This document shows positions 58,940 to 64,000 of a stretch of 64,000 nt of DNA, piece after piece. Source of the stretch: Plantago major. Lineage: Eukaryota; Streptophyta; Magnoliopsida; Lamiales; Plantaginaceae. The first letter of the stretch is position 1. Every line of letters starts with the position of its first letter. The stretch lies in contig CM048841.1 of the NCBI GenBank assembly GCA_026545765.1, positions 105,621,542 to 105,685,541 of the forward strand, written 5' to 3'. The translations under genes were made by a program, and so were the position numbers. The notes under the pieces are model-generated. The model made no database searches. It was not told where the DNA came from and worked only from the letters and a program-made list of their open reading frames with translations.

Positions 58940-60105
58940 TCAGCCTTGGCCACATCCCTTATCATTCCGCTTTGTCAACTCCGGCCTATTACAAAATGTA
59001 TCCAACTCAGATCTAGATTTAACTGTATCCTTTGTTTTCCCTGTAATGTTGCAAATCGTGTTGAAGCAGTTTTCGAACACGTTCTTCTCAATGTGCATGA
59101 AATCCAAGTTGTGACGGATAAGAAGAGTTCTCCAATAAGGCAAGTCCCAGAAGATGCTTCTCTTCTTCCATCCACAATTTTTGCTAATGTTATCATTATG
59201 CTTCTCCGACCCAAGTTCAGTTACTTTCATAAGACCCAGCCTTTCTATCTCTGCAAGTATCTGTGCACCAGTAAGTTTTGTCGGGGGCCCTTTCATTTCT
59301 ACTCGACCCTTCAAGAATTGAGTCTTGTTCTTCCTGAACGAATGATCTTTTGGTAGAAACCTACGATTATCAAACCAACATTCCTTTCCGCTCTCCTTCA
59401 GTCTAAATGCACTATTGTCGTCCAAACAATGTGGACAAGCATTAAAGCCCGCAGTTTTCCTTCCAGATAGCATGGAGTAAGCTGGAAAATCACTCACGGT
59501 CCACAGTAGTGCTGCTCTCAAGTTGAAGTTCTTCTTCGTTGACACATCATATGCTGGGATACCTATTTCCCACAACTCGATCAGCTCCTTGATTACGGGC
59601 TGCAAGAACACATCCACCTTCTGTCCTGGATCATATGGACCGGGCACCAAAGCAGTCAAGAACATGAACGATTCCTTCATGCACTCACCGGGGGGCAGGT
59701 TGTACGGTGTCAGCATAACTGGCCAACAAGAGTACTTCCGGTCACTTCCAAAGGGGTTAAAACCATCCTTACAAAGGCCCAATCATACATTTCTAGGCTC
59801 CGCTGCAAACTCCGGATAGCTCTCGTCGAAGTGTTTCCATGCAGGTGAGTCTGATGGATGCTCCATTCTACCCTCTACCGGGATTACTCTCTCCTTGTGC
59901 CACCACATTTTATCAGCACAAGCACTTGAAGCGTACAACCTCTTCAAACGAGGTGCTAGAGTGAAATACCACATTTTCTTATGTGGGAGATTTTTCTTCT
60001 GACGTTTCTTTGAGGCGCCCTCCTTGTAACGCTTGGACCGGTCCTTACCACAGAACTTGCACTTTAGTAGATCTTTATCCTCCTCCCAATAAATCATGCA
60101 CATAC
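58940..60105 (-). pseudogene. TNP2-type transposase of CACTA I
   Basis: From 60103 leftwards: CMIYWEEDKDLLKCKFCG with a Cys cluster, KKMWYFTLAPRLKRLYASS, SDSPAWKHFDESYPEF, a stop at about 59783, then the TNP2 core LCKDGFNPFGSDRKYSCWPV, LTPYNLPPGECMKESFMFL, FPAYSMLSGRKTAGFNACPH and LPYWRTLLIRHNLDFMHIEK. The core runs to about 58940 and joins the DUF4218 part. TNP2-like proteins carry out cutting and pasting of CACTA ends. The N-terminus is missing here because CACTA II starts at 60106; it should lie on the far side of that insertion, outside the window. Confidence 0.87.
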
Positions 60106-60510
60106 CACTACAAAAAAACTGGGTTGGGGCGACGGATCAAGCCCAACGATCCGTCGCCCCAACCCTGGCGACGGATCGGGCGACGGATAAAAAAATCCGT
60201 CGCCCCGCTGGAGTTGGGCCGACGGATAGATAATCCGTCGTCCAATTAGCGACGGATTGGACGACGGATTATATATTTAACTTTTTTTTTAAATCGAAAT
60301 ATAACGACGGATAGAATCTATCCGTCGTTATATGTAACGACGGATAGAATCTATCCGTCGTTACCTTTAGCGACGGATAGAATCTATCCGTCACTAAACC
60401 GGACGACGTATAGAATCTATCCGTCGTCCAACATTTTATTGGAATTAGTGACGGAATCTGAAATTCCGTCACTAATTCCGTCACTGTGAATTTCCGTCAC
60501 TATTTATTTC
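60106..60510. repeat. terminal and subterminal repeats of CACTA II
   Basis: The terminus CACTACAAAAAAA is followed by many copies of GACGGATAGAATCTATCCGTC, a near-perfect palindrome, and of GGCGACGGAT with its inverse. Confidence 0.88.
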
Positions 60511-60691
60511 ATATTAATCCCTGTTTTTCGTAGTTCACCTATTTAATCAATATAATGTTCGATAATAAATGAATAATACAGAAAATATTTCAATAAATTT
60601 TGAATAAAAAAAGTAATATCCGGAACTGGAGAAATTATCCACACAAGTGTAAATATGAAAAAAAAATCTGAACATACAGATACATAACTAA

Positions 60692-62480
60692 CTAGCTATC
60701 AGACAGGGGTGGGTGATGGCGGAACTGGGACATGAACTGCTCCATCTGTAACCGAAGGCGCTCGTTCTCCTCCCTTTGTTCTTGGGCGGCACGCTGCATC
60801 TCTTGAGTTAGAGCTGCAACTTTGTTCCGGACTGCGATCGCACCATTTTGAGACAGTCCTGTGTAAACAGGACGTCTGGACTGCTGGGATGATGATGAGG
60901 CGCACTCCGGACTAGCCAGGCTCAAACCGAGGCTCCCGAGTCCATATATTCGTCCTTTCTTGTCCGGTTTGTTGACCTCTAGGAAGATGTTGTCAACTTG
61001 TTCAGTTGACAACACATCACCCGTCTCGTCCTCCTGCCTCGCCACCTGAGCATCAACCTCAGCCTGAAATCGTAAATAGCAGATATCATGATCAGTTACT
61101 ATTTTTAAAAATTAACTTGTAATAGTGTACAAATATGAACATTAAGCAACATAAACATACCGCAATAGACGAGGCCCGGCAGTCGGTCCATACCCCCTTC
61201 CTTGGCCTTCTTGAAGATGGCATACTGATTTCACCTCCCGTGCCACCGAATCAAACCAGATCTAGTCAACAATTTATCATCTACAAGTAATAGAGCAAAG
61301 AGACTTCATACATACATAATGCTAGATTGCAAAACACATATATACGCACGATTGATAATAATCGGTGATGTGAGATCGCCTCCCAAGGTGGTGAACGGCC
61401 CTTCTGCCAGACGATCGGGATGCCCGGTTCACTTTGTTGGTAGGTAACGCCCGGACATCAGTTCGGCACTAGTAGGCATCCCAAAGGGCCACTCCGCTGC
61501 ATCAACCTGTGGAGGGATTTCGCCACCCCGATCCCGAATGACCTTCCACGAACAGACCATATACCTGTACAGTTTGGATCCCACAGTCTCGTAAACACGC
61601 CAGATCTGTGGGATCAACTCTTGAATGAAGTACTCCTTCTACACTCCCAATTTCATACAACATCCAAAGTCAATACATGTATAACCTCACCATGTTACAT
61701 CAGTTTAACAAGATACAACAACATAACAGATATGGTGACTAACATATCACCCAAACAAAGTGGCTAACATACTACTCACATATAGTGGCTAACATACCAC
61801 TCACATTGTCCTAAATTTTACTAACACAATGGTGACTAACATATTACCCAAATAAAGTGGCTAACATACCACTCACATACAGTGGCTAACATACCACTCA
61901 TATTAAAACGATTATAATTACAAACGAATGAATGCCATATTTTAACTTACCCTCAGCTCATCGAAGTACTCGGCCCTCATGCGCTCCGAGATGTGGCTCC
62001 AACACTCACCACCCTGCCCCGGTGGCTCTCTCCGCCCTAAGATGTCACCTAGTTTGTTGTGCACCTCCCGAGGCCATAAGCTGTTGTCAATGTATAAGAT
62101 ACAAGAAACGAATATATATTAGTTTAGTACAACAATTTATACTTGTCAACTATCATTATAAGTTATGTTTTACATATTTAAGAAGAATGTATAATACTTA
62201 CTTGGCAGGACCAACAGGGAAAATCACTGGCAAGCCGTCCCACGTGACGTTGGGATCGTTTGGATCGAACACGAGGTAGGGACAATCATCGTGGTCGTCC
62301 TCCAAAGATGTGTCTGTTGTTGACCGGTAGAGCCACTGCCTTCTCTCTGCCGGGGTCTCGAATCCGAGACCTTCGCCTCGACCATCGGATCCCTCCTCGT
62401 CGACCACATCCCCGACCCACCACTACTATCCTGCGTCAAGCGTGGTGGGGACGATAGGTGGACTGACCTGTCATGACATC
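60692..62480 (-). pseudogene. Ptta-type second gene of CACTA II
   Basis: Minus-strand blocks: 62407-62200 (DCPYLVFDPNDPNVTWDGLP, ending at a GTAAGT donor), about 62080-61950 (DILGRREPPGQGGECWSHIS), 61640-61429 (IWRVYETVGSKLYRYMVCS), about 61270-61160, and 61063-60692 (NKPDKKGRIYGLGSLGLS, then a coiled coil EMQRAAQEQREENERLRLQM). The last block is fully open with a stop at 60692. The start region near 62450 reads through stops, so the gene is probably damaged at its 5' end, or has an exon I place wrongly. Role by family: binding of element ends. Confidence 0.72.
61730..61905. repeat. minisatellite in an intron of the CACTA II Ptta gene
   Basis: Two long units with GGTGACTAACATATCACCCA, AAAGTGGCTAACATACCACT and a shorter AGTGGCTAACATACCACTCA sub-unit. 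Same gene position and clearly the same ancestor as the 71-bp array in CACTA I. Confidence 0.88.
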
Positions 62481-62540
62481 TGCAAAAACATGTAATAAAT
62501 ACAATAAAATGTGTTAGTATGAGTTATAATACAGAACAGA

Positions 62541-63296
62541 TTATAATAACACATGTAATAATATACCATTATTGTCGTCCTCTAAGTCTACATATTGGTC
62601 CTCGTGCAGATCAAACAACTCATCATCTGCTTCTATGGGATCTTCTGCTTGTTTATCGACATCCTCTTGTTGGTACGAGTTGGTAATTGAGTCGTCTTTC
62701 TCAATATACTCCACTTTAGAGCGAGCACGAATAGGTACCGCAGCTAACCATTCCCCCTTATCGCGTTTCCTGCTTGGATATTCAAGAAACACCACTTATC
62801 GTGCTTGAGTCGCTAGAATAAATGGTTCATACTTGGTTCGGTACCTCTTCTTTTGGTTCACATCAACCATTTCATACTGCTCGTTCTTCCTCGTACCTCC
62901 TGGATTAGGATCATACCACTCAACATCAAACAAGAAGGTTCATTTCAATGGCAAGCCAGAATATTCAATCCTCACAATTCGTTTTAGCTTGCCGTGGAAA
63001 TCAAACAAAGTAGAGTCTCCATAATCTTCTGCACCCTTAACACACACCCCGGAGTTGCTTGTCGCCATGGCCGTGTTACATTCAGTCGTGTGGAACCTAA
63101 GGCCATTAACTATATAACCTGGGAATGTGTAGACCTTTTTGAATGGCCCTTCTGCGAGAGCCTTTAAGTATATGCATGTGACATTGTTAATTGGATTCCG
63201 GACATACGCTCGGAACCAATCTGGAAATTCTGTAGGAATTTTAGAGTCAAGTAGTTCCTCTATTGTATCCTCTGTCATCTGAGGATTTTCTTCCAA
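62541..63296 (-). pseudogene. DUF4216 part of the CACTA II transposase
   Basis: 63296-62940 reads ELLDSKIPTEFPDWFRAYVR, YLKALAEGPFKKVYTFPGYI, VNGLRFHTTECNTAMATSNS and DFHGKLKRIVRIEYSGLPLK. 62935-62541 continues with FDVEWYDPG-type sequence and YPSRKRDKGEWLAAVPIRAR. One codon before the second block (about 62797) and the PLK/FLFDVEW join (about 62941) show a stop or shift, so the frame is damaged lightly. Confidence 0.78.
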
Positions 63297-63396
63297 ACAA
63301 CGCTTTTTGAAAAAACTGCAAACATTGATTCGATGATAAGTCTATAATTGAAGTAGAGACTTGCGTAGCTATATTAAAATTTAAATAAATGGTTGC

Positions 63397-63942
63397 TCAC
63401 CTCGCAAATAGTACCATATACTGGTCAACCTCAGCACAATTCGTGAGAACATAATATTGAGCTGCTTTTAACTCTTTATCCGTAAGATATTCTTTCTTAG
63501 CTGCACCAAGAGGTCTCCCTGATACCCTGAAGACAGATAGGGAAAACTCATCATCCGCTTGAACTACGAATGTGTCTGCATTTCGAGCCGGCCTTGATGT
63601 CTTCATAGGGACGAGTTCGTCAAAGTAATAAGAGCAGAAGGTTGCAGTTTCCTCTCGAAGGTAGGCATTGGAAATCGAACCTTCAGGTTTACCTTTGTTG
63701 TTGACATACTTCTTCAATTTCCCCAAGTACCTCTCGAATGGATACATCCATCGACATCGAACCGTCCAAAGAAGTCTCGCTTCATGAGGAAGGTGAACCG
63801 ACAAGTGCTCCATAGAATCAAACCAGCTCGGTGGAAAGATACGCTCGAGCTTGGATAGAATCAATGGTATGTTCCTTTCAAGATTTTCCAACACTTTATC
63901 ATGAACCACCCTTGTGCCTAAATTTTTGAAAAATAAGCTCAA
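63397..63942 (-). CDS. DUF4218 part of the CACTA II transposase
   Basis: Open frame of 181 residues: MSLFFKNLGTRVVHDKVLEN, FPPSWFDSMEHLSVHLPHEA, MYPFERYLGKLKKYVNNKGK, FCSYYFDELVPMKTSRPARN, ending CAEVDQYMVLFAR at a likely exon end. It has no intron at the place where CACTA I has one. An upstream part, with TNP2, is expected to the right of the window. Confidence 0.85.
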   Translation of the reverse strand: MSLFFKNLGTRVVHDKVLENLERNIPLILSKLERIFPPSWFDSMEHLSVHLPHEARLLWTVRCRWMYPFERYLGKLKKYVNNKGKPEGSISNAYLREETATFCSYYFDELVPMKTSRPARNADTFVVQADDEFSLSVFRVSGRPLGAAKKEYLTDKELKAAQYYVLTNCAEVDQYMVLFAR

Positions 63943-64000
63943 CTCGGTGATAGCAGTCCATACGTGTTTGAGCGACTCGAAATGCTAATGGATAAGCCTC

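Larger units (their letters stand above)
39166..64000 (-). mobile_element. CACTA I (En/Spm superfamily), left end, split by three insertions
   Basis: The end CACTACAAGAAAACAGTGG starts at 39166 and is followed to about 39440 by subterminal repeats of the word TTAGCGACGGAT and its inverse. Coding is on minus: a TNP2-type transposase with DUF4218 and DUF4216 parts (60103 leftwards to 57832, then 43335-42771), followed by a second gene of the plant-transposase (Ptta/En/Spm) type (42660 leftwards to about 39660). It is interrupted by CACTA III (39755-40895), a gypsy element (43341-57826) and CACTA II (from 60106). Its right end is outside the window. The transposase frame carries a stop near 59783 and a shift near 58570, so this copy is inactive. 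Confidence 0.88.
60106..64000 (-). mobile_element. CACTA II, left part, inserted in the CACTA I transposase
   Basis: Starts with CACTACAAAAAAACTGGG at 60106 and has subterminal GCGACGGATAGAATCTATCC-type hairpins to about 60500. Coding on minus: the Ptta-type gene at 62480-60692, and the DUF4216 and DUF4218 parts of the transposase at 63942-62541. It continues beyond the window, so its right end and TNP2 core cannot be seen. It is the same family as CACTA I, but clearly diverged. It interrupts CACTA I in the CMIYWEED codons of TNP2. Confidence 0.88.

Noticed and set aside
1-64000. tRNA or rRNA genes
   Set aside because: I looked for cloverleaf-type conserved boxes and rRNA core words and saw none that I could support.

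Overview
The window is nuclear DNA of a eudicot plant. The evidence is spliced genes with plant-type GT-AG introns, plant-only families (an ankyrin-PGG protein, plant CACTA transposases) and a dense transposon fill. I cannot name the species from sequence alone. Two host genes look whole. One is UFL1, the E3 ligase for UFM1 (plus strand, 10398-17676; I place 20 exons giving a continuous 815-residue frame). The other is an ankyrin-repeat/PGG membrane protein of the ITN1/At5g02620 type (minus strand, 18477-20388, three exons, 548 residues). They converge on a gap of about 0.8 kb. A small acidic hypothetical gene (858-1223, minus) and a remnant that looks like the large TFIIA subunit (around 9.6 kb) are the only other host-like coding pieces.

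Layout: 0-1.4 kb is sparse sequence with the small acidic gene. 1.4-7.3 kb is a broken Ty1/copia fossil with a 2.43-kb direct internal duplication. 7.3-10.4 kb is intergenic with the TFIIA-like remnant and short repeats. 10.4-20.8 kb holds the two host genes. 21.8-23.5 kb is a reduced copia copy with two LTRs on the minus strand. 25.08-30.54 kb is a complete-looking Mutator-like element (MULE) with a perfect 9-bp target duplication; it carries a decayed transposase gene and a convergent, open GRF-type zinc-finger gene. 31.6-37.2 kb is a copia element with both LTRs and a 5-bp target duplication.

From 39.17 kb to the right edge is a nest of transposons. CACTA I (left end at 39166, coding on minus) is interrupted by a small CACTA III (39755-40895, target duplication TCT), by a 14.5-kb Ty3/gypsy element of Tat type (43341-57826, target duplication CTATG) and by CACTA II (left end at 60106), which runs off the window. 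In two cases the empty site can be read directly, because the CACTA I coding frame resumes on the far side of the insertion. The gypsy element carries two RNase H domains and a long antisense open reading frame between pol and the 3' LTR, as known for the Tat lineage. LTR elements are treated here as fossils, and their individual defects are not listed.

Nothing in the window is clearly an undescribed system. The strongest candidates for a second look are the MULE with its convergent GRF zinc-finger/transmembrane gene, the three-way CACTA nest with a shared intronic minisatellite and an intron presence/absence difference, and the small acidic protein built from an internal repeat. All similarity statements come from recognition of motifs and remembered family sequences; no search was run.
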